Both the position numbers and the translations under genes were made by a program. Source: Benincasa hispida (lineage: Eukaryota; Streptophyta; Magnoliopsida; Cucurbitales; Cucurbitaceae). Taken from it: a stretch of DNA of 64,000 nt. Positions within the stretch are counted from its first letter, which is position 1; every line of letters starts with the position of its first letter. The notes under the pieces were generated by a model, which saw only the letters and a list, made by a program, of their open reading frames with translations, did not search any database and was not told the DNA's origin. Shown here in pieces: positions 23,525 to 34,479 of this stretch. The DNA is taken from positions 21,907,952 to 21,971,951 of the forward strand of contig NC_052359.1 of the NCBI RefSeq assembly GCF_009727055.1. Reading direction: 5' to 3'.

Positions 23525-24235
23525 CTCGTGCCATAACATACAAATGGACAAGCCCGCTTCAATGAAAGTTGGAGTTGATTTTCAATTGACCTACGATAAT
23601 GTATCAACAGAGTCGAACCTAGCCGCATCAACAACTATGATAATATCCATCCCATACTCGTGTTTCAATCTGAATATGCATAAGTTGCATCAACGCACTT
23701 ACAGGATATTTGATCAGCGTGGCTAATGCTTCAACGAAATTCACCCTTAGTTGCATCAACAAAATACGGTGATAGGAACCCCAATTCACATGTAAACTTA
23801 TGATATATATCATATATACTTATATATAGTATATATCTAATAAATTTGAACCGATAGAACCATACTATCTCGTACTTCAAGACGCCATAGACAAACTCTT
23901 ATTATGGCAAGCATCGACAAACCGTAATCCATATATGATTTACCTTATATTCATGCCACAACAATTAAATGTACTGTACAAGCTCGCTTCAACGGAATTA
24001 GAGTTGATATCGATCAACATATGACAATGCATCAACAAAGATCATAGTCTAGCCACATCAACAAACTATGATAATATCCATTCACATACTCATGCATCAA
24101 CATGATATGCCTAGGCCGTTTCAACACACGTAGGTGATATTAGTCAATGTTGACGTGCATCAACAAAATCCACCCTTAGCAGCATCAATAAACTAAGGTG
24201 TTATCATAACTCATATTCACATGTTATTTCATGGT
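23525..24235. repeat. Two-unit direct repeat of about 424 bp inside the gypsy LTR
   Basis: Unit 1 (about 23525-23810) and unit 2 (about 23949-24235) share CAAGC(C/T)CGCTTCAA, CAACTATGATAATATCCAT, a TTCACCCTTAG/TCCACCCTTAG block and GCATCAACAAAAT in the same order. GCATCAAC is repeated within both units. Confidence 0.65.
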
Positions 24236-24745
24236 AGAAGCATAATCAATCAAACAATGCCCATAATCATACATAACGTGTTTCGATAATCTATAGGCAA
24301 TATCACAACCATAACTGCTTCCACAAGATATGATCCAAATCTTCTACTTTACAACATGCATCAACATGCCAAGATCATCAAGAAAGATAAGAAATCACAC
24401 ACATGCCACAACAATATACATTAAGACCAAGATCAAACATTCACAATACTTGCATATAATCAAACAATGTTCTCCCTAAGTAGAAATCTACTTACTTGAT
24501 TAGTTTTAAATATAAAGATAATCTTATAACTTCAAGGAATGCTTGTTGGAAAATAGAAGTTGTCTTCCCCAAACAATTGAATGTTCATCGTTGTGGCCAA
24601 CAATTGAAATAAAACAATCTTGAAGTTAGAGTATGACTTAGGCTTAATAATCTAGATTAATGATTGTTATTTTCTATCAAGAGAATTTACCTTAATGGCT
24701 CTGAAATCTTTTGTATAACAACCCATTTTAGCACGTCAAGAAATC

Positions 24746-25354
24746 TATTAGGATATTGATTCTTGAAAAACTTTATTAACGTAACGAGTTGGTACAATCT
24801 CCCGGAATAGCAACTAAACGATGAACAAATTCTTTATTAAACGATATGAGTCAAACAAGGACTAGAAGATCGCTTATCGAACTCCAAACGATCATTTAGA
24901 AAACTCTATACGATCACTTACAGTCTCTACACGATCGCTGAGTAATACTAGACGATCGCTTACAAAATACCCCGCGATCGCTTACAAGATACTACACGAT
25001 CGCTTACAAGATATTACACGGTCGCTTGCCAAATTCTATACAATCGCTTACCAAATACTACATGATTTCTGGGCTCTGCTACACGATCGCTTAGTAGAAG
25101 AGGTAGACGATGAGCGGCACACTACGACGAATTCTACACGAAAGAGACTTCTGAACTCCCACTCTCGAGAACTCTCCTTCCTCACTTCAGATATTCAGAC
25201 TTCACTGCGTACTCTTCCAGTTTCTTTCCTCTTTTTAAACCTCAACTTCTCCCAACAGAATTGAAAGTAATCCTTAACCGATTCAACCACCGACTTCCCC
25301 TTATCTCCTTTATTCTTTCTTTTTTGATATTGCAACATAATTGGAGGCCTATCA
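24746..25354 (-). repeat. Element E 3' LTR
   Basis: 609 bp. Plus-strand ends are TATTAGGATATTG and GGCCTATCA. It carries about eleven 21-24-bp repeat units (24864-25106) and a pyrimidine-rich end. It differs from the 5' LTR by about one repeat unit. Confidence 0.88.
24864..25106. repeat. 22-bp ACGATCG minisatellite in the E 3' LTR
   Basis: About eleven units of the type ACGATCGCTTACAAGATACT. Successive unit lengths from 24888 are 22, 21, 21, 22, 22, 22, 22, 22, 21 and 24 bp. The core ATCG and the trailing TACTACACG are best conserved. Confidence 0.85.
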
Positions 25355-25374
25355 TTACCTCCCCCTCCACTTTT
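25355..25374 (-). promoter_or_regulatory. Polypurine tract of E
   Basis: The minus strand reads AAGTGGAGGGGGAGGTAA directly before the LTR start TGATAGGCC. Confidence 0.75.
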
Positions 25375-25520
25375 ACCTTGTCCTTAAGGTAAAGTTCTGG
25401 CTGTCCAACCACCTTTTTTACAGTCTTCTTTATTTTCTCTTGAGCCACCCTCACATGCTCTTGAAGTACTCGTAGGATGTCATGGTCATACTTCTCCAAC
25501 CGTGCGACACCATGATTCAC
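25375..25520 (-). pseudogene. Pol C-terminal tail fragment of E
   Basis: The frame on the minus strand (LRVLQEHVRVAQEKIKK, then VGQPELYLKDKVKVEG) ends just before the polypurine tract, as the tail of many gypsy polyproteins does. It is the only possible pol remnant in E. Nothing catalytic is present. It could be chance open sequence. Confidence 0.4.
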
Positions 25521-26935
25521 CCATGATCATGGTCAGCCTTAAGGGATGCTCAAGTCCCAATTCACTTTTTGCTCGACTCTTTGAAGTTTCATCGGACCTT
25601 AGGCGAGGTTATTCCATCCTTGACCAAACTGAACTTATGCGAAACTGAACTTCATTCGATCATACACGTCACCCGTACGTGTATTTTCCCTCATGTGCGA
25701 CTCTAGCCAACTTGTCTATACTCTAGGCCAAGTCCTGAGGCTCGGCCTTGCCCATATATGAAGCTAAGGTCATCACAATGCAACGTCACATCTTTCTTCA
25801 TCATCTTGGTTCCCAACAACACGTCCCCCACACTTCTACATTGCTTGGGAACTTCACTAGCACGAGTTTTGACCTTTTGTTGGACTAGAACAGGCTTATA
25901 ACCCTCTACCGAGGCTTACTGGGTGATTCAACACTTATCGGGGCTTTCCGGGACATAACAATGCTTATTGGGCTCTACCGACCTAATGGTCGCTTACTGG
26001 GCTCTACCGGACCATTACACTGCTTACTGGGACCACTCGAGCAAGTATCGGGCCAATCGGGAACTATCGAGTCCCATCGATGCTTTAGAATGCCATCCCG
26101 AGTGTCGGGATGTCCTCAATTTTCTCTCTCCTGCTCGGGCATGCTTATCGAGAACCATCATCAATCGACCCATGGAAAACAATCCAACTCGGGACTTCCC
26201 GGACATCCATACATCCGAACATAATTGAGACTTAGGCCCTTTTGAGCCATTGTTGAATCAAAATGACATACCGGGTGCTACATCGAACCTTTGGCCCATA
26301 GGAAGGAGTGCAATGCTAGCACACCCGTGCCGTTAGAGGCACTTTTTTTGTAACGCTCGCTCATGCCATGACACACGCATGTGCTATGGGGTAGCTCACT
26401 TAGGCCACAAGGCCCAGGGGTGGTGGAGAGCTGACACCATGCCTCCCCCTATAGTGCATTCTGAACATTTTCCTCTTTGCTACTCATGCATATAAAATGT
26501 GGCAAACTGTCACTCACCAATGTCGAGCACTCGTCTGAACTCCGATTGACATGAAATTCGATGTGCTTGCATATCTTACCAATATGCATCTACTCTAGAG
26601 TCGCTCGTCCAAACTCGTGACGGAACCCCACCTTCCGAGGTCACGGCCTGGGGCCCCATCTGGCCCCCATGGAGCTTGTCACTGACACCACCGATCACAC
26701 AGTTTCTTGTCTTTCTACTTAATGTTCAACATGGCATGCTTGCCCACTTATGTTGGTGTGTTGGATAATGCACCGTCCTTCTCGGTCACATCACGACACT
26801 TCTCTTGGCCCTCTGTCTTTGCCAGATGTGTCTACACTCATGTGTCACCACTACATTGTCTGCACAAGTGGGGTCACAATCTACTATCTCAAAGTTAGAT
26901 TGTAACACAGGGCAACATCCCATGTTTTCATCGTA
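25521..26935. other. Unexplained 1.4-kb segment in E where pol would lie
   Basis: No recognisable protein in any frame. Composition is richer in C and G than its surroundings. It contains quasi-tandem units at 25905-26080 (GCTTACTGGGCTCTACCG and variants), a CCCACCTTCCGAGG/GGGGCCCC patch near 26630, and several short overlapping open frames caused by the repeats. It sits between the protease and the pol tail. Confidence 0.6.
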
Positions 26936-26939
26936 CATT

Positions 26940-27338
26940 TTAGACTAACCTCACCTTTGTCAGACTTGGATTCCCTTGCAGAGTAATCTTCCGACCTTCA
27001 TGAACAAATGATATTATTAGGTTCTGCCAATCTATCTTTGTTTTCCCCAAAGAGTGTAGCCATTGCATCCCCAAAATCATGTCAACACTTTCTAACTCCA
27101 ATGGTAGGAAACTATCACACATTCTCCAATCTCCCAACCTTATTTCCACATTTTTGCATACTTCTTTTACTCGCATAGCTGTTCCTGATCCCAAAACTAC
27201 TCTGTAATTGGTCGTGTTTGTGATGTTCAACTGCAGACGATTCACTAGACCCTTTAATATGAAGTTTTGTGTAGCTCCACAGTCTATCAGCACCACCACC
27301 GATTCCCCTTTAATCTTCATTGTTCGTGGGTTCGTCAA
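26940..27338 (-). pseudogene. E retropepsin (aspartic protease) domain
   Basis: Open for 132 codons. It contains VVVLIDCGATQNFILKGLV, with the catalytic D in a D-C-G-A box where D-S-G-A is commonest and D-C-G-A is also known among plant gypsy proteins. A hydrophobic MILGMQWLHSLGKTKIDWQN block follows, the flap and second conserved region, then ITLQGNPSL. The frame ends close to the junction with the 1.4-kb unexplained segment. It is the best-preserved domain of E. Confidence 0.85.
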
Positions 27339-28520
27339 CTGGGTTCACAGGTAGTTCAGCAATAGATGAAATTTCTTCACTCAGCGTCAACATACTCAAT
27401 TCTAATGTATCCTCTCTTGCTTCATCGTCATCATACAACTCCCATTCCTCACTAGATGCCTGCACTACAAGAAATCTCAGCTCTCTCAACTCCTTCCCTT
27501 TGCACCGATACCCAACAGTATACTTTTCATCACACCGGAAACAAAGTCCTTTTTCTCTCTTCGACTGAAATTAAGCATTTACATCTTCTTGCTGGAATTT
27601 CTCTCCGATTATCGTTATCTGACGTTCCTCGCAATGTGACTGTCCTCATCGAAAATGACTCTTTGGTCTTCCCTCCCTCTTTCGGTTCACTTCCGCCTAC
27701 TGTTTTACTCATATTTTCTATATTGAATTTCGAAGAGTTCGAATTTTGGATCTTACCTACGTATGTTCGCGCTCGTCCCACTTCGACCCGCGCATTTTCT
27801 CTATCTCCAACATGTTGTGCCAACAACATCATTTGCACTAACCCGGTGAGATCCCAGAACTCAATTTCAACCTTTATCCACGACGCCAAACCATTCATGA
27901 ATTGTCTCCTCAAGAACTTCATTCGATAGATTAGGAACCGACACTACTAACTTATCGAACATATTTCGATATGCCTCCACAGTCATTTCTTGTTTAATAG
28001 CCAAGAATCTTCGATAGATCGATCCTTCTCATAAAGATCAGAATCGCACTAACATCCTTTTCTTCAAGTCTTCCCAATCTTTGAACGGTTCTCTGCCTTC
28101 CTTTAACCGGTACCAATCTAATGCGACGCCGTCAAAACTCACAACCGCCACCGTCATCTTCTCAGATTCAGTCAACTTATGAATTTCAAAAAATGCGGTC
28201 TGCTCTAAATAACCACGCGTCTGGATCATTTCCGCTAAACACCGACATTTCTACTTTTTTTAATTTACTTCGGTCACAAATCGTGTCTTCACCGGCTGCT
28301 TTCACCGAACTATTTGTTTCGCACACATTATGGGTGTTCGATCCTTCTGCCTCGTCCGTCACCTTTGCCTTTCCCTTGGCCATTTCCGTAACATAAGAAA
28401 TGAACATTTGTTGATGTTTCTCTACCTGCAATCCCAATCTTTCAATGTTCTTCGCTAACGACGCCAAATTCTCCTCTATGGTCGGAAATTTTTGCATTTC
28501 AACTCTGAATCCAGAGATCT
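27339..28520 (-). pseudogene. E gag and zinc knuckle, frameshifted
   Basis: On the minus strand, a coiled N-terminal frame (28497-28186) ends in VEMSVFSGNDPDAWLFRADR, the start of the gypsy capsid domain. It resumes in another frame as HKLTESEKMTVAVVSFDGVA and LDWYRLKEGREPFKDWEDLK (28229-28038). After stops, 27922-27530 gives MKFLRRQFMNGLASWIKVEI and a basic linker. The knuckle near 27500-27545 reads CFRCDEKYTVGYRCK, with Tyr where the zinc-binding His is expected. An acidic stretch (EEWELYDDDEAREDTLELS) links to protease. At least three breaks separate the pieces. Confidence 0.82.
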
Positions 28521-28574
28521 CTTGGTCCAGTAACTCCAGTTTCTCTTCAAAACGTTTCTGAACAATGCTTGCCC

Positions 28575-28594
28575 AGGTGGTTGCTCTGCTACCA
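28575..28594 (-). promoter_or_regulatory. Primer-binding-site-like sequence of E
   Basis: The minus strand reads TGGTAGCAGAGCAACC three bases inside the 5' LTR. It resembles the initiator-Met-type site TGGTATCAGAGC with one difference. Confidence 0.6.
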
Positions 28595-28597
28595 ATT

Positions 28598-29183
28598 TGT
28601 TAGGATACTGATTCTTGAAAAACTTTATTAACGTAACGGGTTGGTACAATCTCCTGAAATAGCAACTAAATGATGAACGAATTCTTTATTAAACGATATG
28701 AGTTAAATAGGGACTAGTCGATCGCTTATCAAACTCCAAAGATCATTTAGAAAACTCTAAACGATCACTTACAATCTTTACATGATCGCTGAGTAATACT
28801 AGACGATCGCTTACAAAAAATACCGCGATTGCTTACAAGATATTACACGATCGCTTGCCAAATTCTATACAATCGCCTACCAAATACTACATGATTGCTG
28901 GGCTCTGCTACACGATCGCTTAGTAGAAGAGGTAGACGATGAGCGGCACACTACGACGAATTCTACACGAAAGAGACTTCCGAACTCCCACTCTCGAGAG
29001 CTCTCCTTCCTCACTTCTGATATTCAGACTTCACTGCCCACTCTTCCGGTTTCTTTCCTCTTTTTAAACCTCAACTTCTCCCAACAGAATTGAAAGTAAT
29101 CCTTAACCGATTCAACCGCCGACTTCCTCTTATCTTCTTTATTCTTTCTTTTTTGATATTGCAACATAATTGGAGGCCTATCA
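28598..29183 (-). repeat. Element E 5' LTR
   Basis: 586 bp. Plus-strand ends are TGTTAGGATACTG and GGCCTATCA. It matches the left LTR throughout, but has about one 22-bp unit fewer. Confidence 0.88.
28719..28936. repeat. 22-bp ACGATCG minisatellite in the E 5' LTR
   Basis: Same array as 24864-25106. The left LTR has two consecutive CTTACAAGATA(C/T)TAC units where this one has a single such unit. Confidence 0.85.
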
Positions 29184-29444
29184 AAATCCTAAGAAAACCA
29201 ACAGTGAGAAGGAGAAGGAATTACTTGAGAATTATGAAATCGCGAAAGGGAGGGCAAGACGGAAAAAAAATGTGTGGAAGTATTGATTTTTTATGGGGAA
29301 AAAGGGCTACTCTTGTTGGGTATTTTTAAGGAAAATCGTCCTAAACCAATGGAAAAAATCGTTCTAAGCCAAGCAAGAATTTTTTCCATGCTATGGTGCT
29401 TTTTTTCTTTCAAATACTCCTAATGTATAACACGGGGCATTACA

Positions 29445-29709
29445 GGGTTGTTATTGATTCATCATGTACAAACCTTTCTCCCATAGCAAGTACATTAAAT
29501 TAATGTAAAAAAAAAATACATGAAATATAAACAGATATGAAGTGACTGCATGGAATATGTATTGGAGGATATGAACCTTACACAACGTGAGTAGCAACAA
29601 ATTCATCACTTGCAGCTCACACATTACTCCTTACATATCTAACTTAAATCTGAGAAGCTCGTTCTTCACACACAGAGGTTGTACTCTACCTTATCGACAC
29701 GACTATTAT
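29445..29709. other. Short intergenic stretch
   Basis: AT-rich, with no gene or repeat that I recognise. It separates the gypsy LTR from Copia B. Confidence 0.4.
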
Positions 29710-31762
29710 TGAAGGAAATCGAACATGAGGATTTCCATGAGCAACAGAAGGATCGTTCCAAATTTCAATCGTATATGAACATTCATAATTATAGTACACA
29801 AACGGAAACAACAGGCTATGCACAAAACTGAAGTTACAACATGCTTTACTAAGATCAAGGGAAAAAACAAACATACCTTTGAAGACTCATCTTCAACACC
29901 CTTAATCATGAACGCTCGTTCACAGCAAGACAGCAACACACAATGCTCGTCCACCACGACTGCAACACAGCACGATCAATAAAGAACTCGAACACTGCGA
30001 TCTCTAAGATCATGAACATAGTGGACTCCACACGAACACCATGAACGACCTCCAAATAACCTCTACTATGTCGAGTTAAGTACGACACCACTACAATGGC
30101 TACCTTGGTATTCTCGATGTGAGAATCTAGAAGTGTGGCCTCTTTGTGGACTTTGGTTAGAGGCAGAACTGGAGGAAGAATAATCGTGTAAACAATTGAG
30201 CAAGTGAGAGATGACAAGATCTATCGTATAGACGATGCCTAATCATTTACAAATGTTATGCCATCGTTTAGAAAAAAGTTGCACGATCATTTAGCTAATC
30301 GCTGAGTGTCTATCATATAGACACATCCACGATCATTTAGTCTCTCCAAGCTGTCGTTTAGTAAATCTTATTTACTTTATAGTCACTGTGAGAACTTTCG
30401 ATAATGGAAATCTCAAATCAATAACTACTAAATTTAGAAAAAAAAATTTCTTTTATCTCACGGTTACCATGAAACCACCAATAACCTCCCACTCTATTGG
30501 TTATTAGAGAAAAAAGAGATAATTATCCAATAATTAATATTATTATAAATATATATGATAACCAATTTACCATACTATATTTATAACCTATAGTTTTAAT
30601 ATTTCAACTCATAAAACATATAAACCATAGCTCTTTTTCTATTCTCTGGTCCTTAATGTAAATCTCATTTACATTAATTCTCTACTAGATGTATCTCATA
30701 CATCATACCAATCATATCATATATAATCGAATTACCTCTTGTCAATTTGAACATTTCAAATAAACACCAAGAACTTTTTCTTAACTTGAATCCATTGAGC
30801 TAACAAGGGGACCTTATGGACTTGTAGCTCGAAGCTCCAACGATACGCGAATAATTGACTAAACTCTTTAGTCACGAGATCCACCATCCGTTAACTGCCA
30901 GACACTCCACTAAAGACTGATAGCTGAACTCTCCTTACCATAGATATATTATATGTCCATCTTAACCAATCAACAATGCGATAACCCTTCACAGATTGCT
31001 TGTAAGTACAGCTCGACAAATAACCGTTATGCCTCTATAGTTACATCTAACTCCTTAAGCACCATTGATCCCTCTAATGAACATAAGTCATAGTTCTACT
31101 ATGACTGAGTTCTCTCTTCCAAAGAGAAGCTGTTGTCACTATGTTCAAGCCCCAGAATTAGTCCTTAAGGGAGCAATCTATCTATTTGCCTTTCCTTCGG
31201 GAAGAAGTGAATTCCATCGTGTGTAACTGAGTTTTCAGCTCCCAAATCAGACAAGTCCTCAAAAAGATAGACATTTTGAGTTGGCAATCTGGCCACTCTC
31301 ACCCATACTAATCAAAGGACCACCCTCAATCGTTTAAGTGAGATGTAAGTCTCAAGTATCAACGACATTATATACAGAGACGAATCATCTTGTGGTCCGG
31401 TCTTATACAAGCTCTTTGTATAGGACACCCCCGCTCGCATGTCTCCACATCAATGGTCAGGATCTACCATCTATATTAGTTTACAACACTTGCAAACCTC
31501 TACAAAGTGGGTCGTATCCGTAGTGTCACAAGGATCAGGAATCCTTTCTTAACTCTTATACTACAGACCTATTTAGGTTATCACTTAAGGCATGATCCAC
31601 TTGTATATCTCATATACATGCTTAAGTTTACATACAATAACCATGGAGCTTTGTTTATTGGATATGAGTAAATGCCAGATAAAATAACTCTTATTTTATT
31701 CATAACAATGTGTTTATTACAATCAACGAGACTCCGGGAGAATTAGTACACCAATCCCAACA
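29710..31762 (-). repeat. Copia B 3' LTR
   Basis: Plus-strand ends are TGAAGGAAATCGAACATG and CACCAATCCCAACA. ACGATCG-type units lie at about 30220-30360. It is followed by the purine tract (ATCTTCCACTT on plus, AAGTGGAAGAT on minus). Confidence 0.88.
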
Positions 31763-32035
31763 ATCTTCCACTTGTCCTAATGCCTCGGGAGACAAATGTA
31801 CAATACAAGATAAAGACATGTACAATATACAATAAACTAGGGCATATCCAGTATCATCTCCCATTTACCCTAGACAAGATGTCGTATGTCTCGCAGACCC
31901 AGACTCTCTAGGTGACCCTTGAACACTTTAGCCGTGAGAGCCTTTATAAAAGGGATTAACAACGTTGTGCTTCGACACGATCTTCGTGACTATCACATCA
32001 CCGCGATGTACAATCTCCCTGATCAAGTGGTATTT
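31763..32035 (-). other. Copia B tail between RNase H and LTR
   Basis: It contains the purine tract at 31763-31773 and the last codons of the polyprotein (LTAKVFKGHLESLGL-like text with changes). The rest is noncoding. Confidence 0.6.
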
Positions 32036-32850
32036 TCAGTCTATATGCTTGCCCCGACAATGACTCCAAGGTTCCTTTGAATTTGCCACAGCCCCGCTGT
32101 TATCACAATAGAGAGTGATCGAAAAATCCATATTTGGAACAACTTCCAAATCTGTAAGGAATTTTCTTAGCCAAACAGCCTTCTTAGCTGCTTCACAAGC
32201 GACTACATATTCGGCTTCCATAGTGGAGTCTCTGATGCATCCTTGCTTGATGGTTTGCCACACTACAGTCCCTTCATTCAGAGTGAACACTAACTCTAAC
32301 GTCGATTTGCGAGAATCTCTCTCGGTCTGAAAGTCAGAGTATTTGTATCCTGTAAGGATCAGATCCTTATCTCCATACACGAGCATGTAGTCCCTCATTC
32401 TCCGAAGATACTTGAGGATCGTTTTGACCGCCGTCTAGTGATCAAATCCTGGATTGGAATGATACCGACTGAAAATCCCTACTGTATAGCAAATGTCGGG
32501 TCTAGTACACAATATTGCATACATTATGCTTCCTACAGCTGAAGCATAGGGAATATGTCTCATCTCCTCAACCTCTTGAGGTGTCTTAGGACATTGATCC
32601 TTAGACAAAACGATTCCATGCCTGAAGGGTAACAAACCCCTCTTGGAATCCTGCATTATGTACCTTATCAACAATTAATCATGTACGATGCCTGAGACAA
32701 GGGTAACCTCTTGTTTTTACGATCTCGAATAATTTGGATCCCTAGAACATACTGTGCCTCACTCAAATCTTTCATTTGGAAATGGGCAGCTAGCCACTTT
32801 TTAATGTCAATCAGATACCCTACATCATTCCCAATGAGTAGGATATCATC
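32036..32850 (-). pseudogene. Copia B late RT, connection and RNase H
   Basis: The frame at 32853-32668 opens at the active site (DDILLIGNDVGYLIDIKKWL) and continues MKDLSEAQYVLGIQII. 32674-32435 gives the connection (KTPQEVEEMRHIPYASAVGS, MYAILCTRPDICYTVGIFSR). 32398-32036 gives RNase H (GYKYSDFQTERDSRKSTLEL, STMEAEYVVACEAAKKAVWL, YCDNSGAVANSKEPWSHCRG). Frames are separated by stops or shifts at about 32670 and 32420. Just before the active site, at about 32852, a small length change disrupts the frame, so the residues before DD do not read Y-V. Confidence 0.88.
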
Positions 32851-32852
32851 CA

Positions 32853-33378
32853 CTACATTATCAGGAAAGCTACTGAGCTGTTGATGATTTTCTTGTATAC
32901 ATAAGGCTCATCAACGTTCTGATCAAAGCCAAACGACTTGACCGCAGTGTCAAATATAATGTTCCATGATCTAGATGCTTGTTTCAGCCCATAAATGGAC
33001 CTATTAAGCTTGCCAACTCTTTGCTCTTGATCTGGAACTACAAACCCCTTTAGTTGAGCCATGTAGATGGTCTCTTCAAGATTACCACTAAGAAAGGTAG
33101 TCTTGACGTCCATTTGCCATATCTCATAATCATAAAATATGGCTATGGACAGAAGTATCTTGATATACTTGAGCATGAGAACATGTGAGAAAGTTTCCTC
33201 ATAGTCAACTTCCTCGACATGGGTATAACCCCTTTGCCACGAGTCAAGCCTTAAAGGTGTCCACCTTTCCATCTACACCTTTCTTTTGCTTATAGATCCA
33301 CTTACACTCTATAGGTCTCACCCCATCAGGCGAATCCACAAGCTCCCAGATGTTATTGAAGTACATAGACTCCATCTC
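32853..33378 (-). pseudogene. Copia B early reverse transcriptase
   Basis: 33272-32853 reads VDYEETFSHVLMLKYIKILL, YEIWQMDVKTTFLSGNLEET (first catalytic Asp present), LNRSIYGLKQASRSWN and GFDQNVDEPYVYKKI. Upstream in another frame (33378-33286) is the domain start, around the region normally reading IGCKWIYK. The polymerase palm is recognisable throughout, but it is split from its DD box by the frameshift at 32852. Confidence 0.88.
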
Positions 33379-34479
33379 TTAGTTCATGACTTTAATCCAT
33401 TCATCCTTATCAACATCCTCCATTGCTTTCTTAAAAGACAACGGATCCTCGATCCCATCATTATAAATGACGTTTTGGGCTTTAGTCAAAACCATGTAGC
33501 GATCTGGTGGGTTCATAACCCTCTCACTACATCGAGGCAGTCTCAACTTTTGAGTTGATTGACTAGATGTAGCGACCTCAACAACTCTTGTTGAACTGTC
33601 GGCTTGTTCAACAACTCTTGTTGAACCCTCAGTCATCTCAGTCTCACTAAAAATCTCACATAAAATAAGCTTACCTCGTGGCTTATGATCCCTTATGTGG
33701 TCTTCTTCCAAGAGGATAACATTTGTAGAAACAAACACTTTGTTCCCACTCGGATCGTAGAAGTATCTACCCCTCGTTTCCTTGAGGTAGTCTTTCGAAC
33801 ACGGTTCCAACTTCTTTGGGTTAGTTACAAGCACATGTGTCGGACACCCTTAAATCTTGAAGTGGCGTAAATTACCTTTACGACTCTCCAAAACTCAAAA
33901 GGTGTTTTAGAAACACTCTTCGAGGGACCGTTGTTTAGGATATAGCATGCAGTCTCCACTATAAAACCCCAAAACGAGTTTGGAAGATGAGCATAACTCA
34001 TCATAGACTGAACCATTTCCATCAAAGTTCTGTTTCTCCTTTCTGATACATCATTCTGCTGAGGTGTACCTTGGGCCGAGAATTGGGACGCAATCCCATG
34101 TTCTATCATATAGTTCTGAAATTGGAGGTCCATATACTCTCCACCACAATCAGATCGTAGTGTTTTTATCTTCTTACCTAACAAATTTTCGACTTTAGCT
34201 TTATACTCCTTGAACTTGTCAAGGGCCAGACTTACGTTGCATTAGGTAGAGATACCCGTACCTTGAATAATCATCTATGAAAGAGATGAAATATTCATGC
34301 CCACCTCGAGCTCTAACACTCATCAGACCACAAAGGTATGAATGTACAAGCTCCAAGGTTTCCTTGGCTCTGTAACCTTTTCTAGTAAAAGGTCGTTTGG
34401 TCATCTTGCCTTCAAGGTATGATTTATACACCGACAAGGAGTTTTCTTCTAAACTCTTTAGAAGCCCAAATTTCACCAA
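33379..34479 (-). pseudogene. Copia B integrase and linker to RT
   Basis: 34479-34219 gives the start (KRPFTRKGYRAKETLELVHS, YEYF-like HEYFISFIDDYSRYGYLYL). The first catalytic acidic position, normally in H-S-D, reads VHSYLCG here, so the Asp is Tyr. 34184-33825 holds TLRSDCGGEYMDLQF (second Asp present) and TPQQNDVSERRNRTL (Glu present), then SFWGFIVETACYILNN. 33834-33379 is the linker (VTNPKKLEPCSKDYLKETRG, EDPLSFKKAMEDVDKDEW). Breaks fall near 34200 and 33830. Confidence 0.87.

Larger units (their letters stand above)
24746..29183 (-). mobile_element. Gypsy element E: gag-protease derivative with paired LTRs
   Basis: LTRs are 24746-25354 (3') and 28598-29183 (5'). A perfect five-base target duplication AAATC lies at 24741-24745 and 29184-29188. 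The minus-strand order is LTR, primer site, gag, zinc knuckle, protease, a 1.4-kb stretch without recognisable pol, a pol-tail-like frame, purine tract, LTR. RT, RNase H and integrase are absent, so it resembles a nonautonomous gag-bearing derivative. Gag/protease style suggests a chromovirus, which I have not verified. Confidence 0.88.
23040..29444 (+). mobile_element. Gypsy LTR (about 1.96 kb) split by element E
   Basis: It starts TGTTACGACTCCAAATTTTT and ends CGGGGCATTACA, the start and end style of Tekay/Del-like LTRs. Segments 23040-24745 and 29184-29444 are joined perfectly if E and its AAATC duplication are removed. I see no primer site or coding on either side and no matching target duplication, so it may be a solo LTR or a fragment. 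Confidence 0.6.

Noticed and set aside
24864..25106. CRISPR-like array of regularly spaced repeats
   Set aside because: Units are contiguous degenerate 22-mers without unique spacers, in plant LTRs. This is a minisatellite.
27320..27929. Plus-strand frames of 82 and 157 codons as host genes
   Set aside because: They are antisense to clear gag and knuckle coding of element E.
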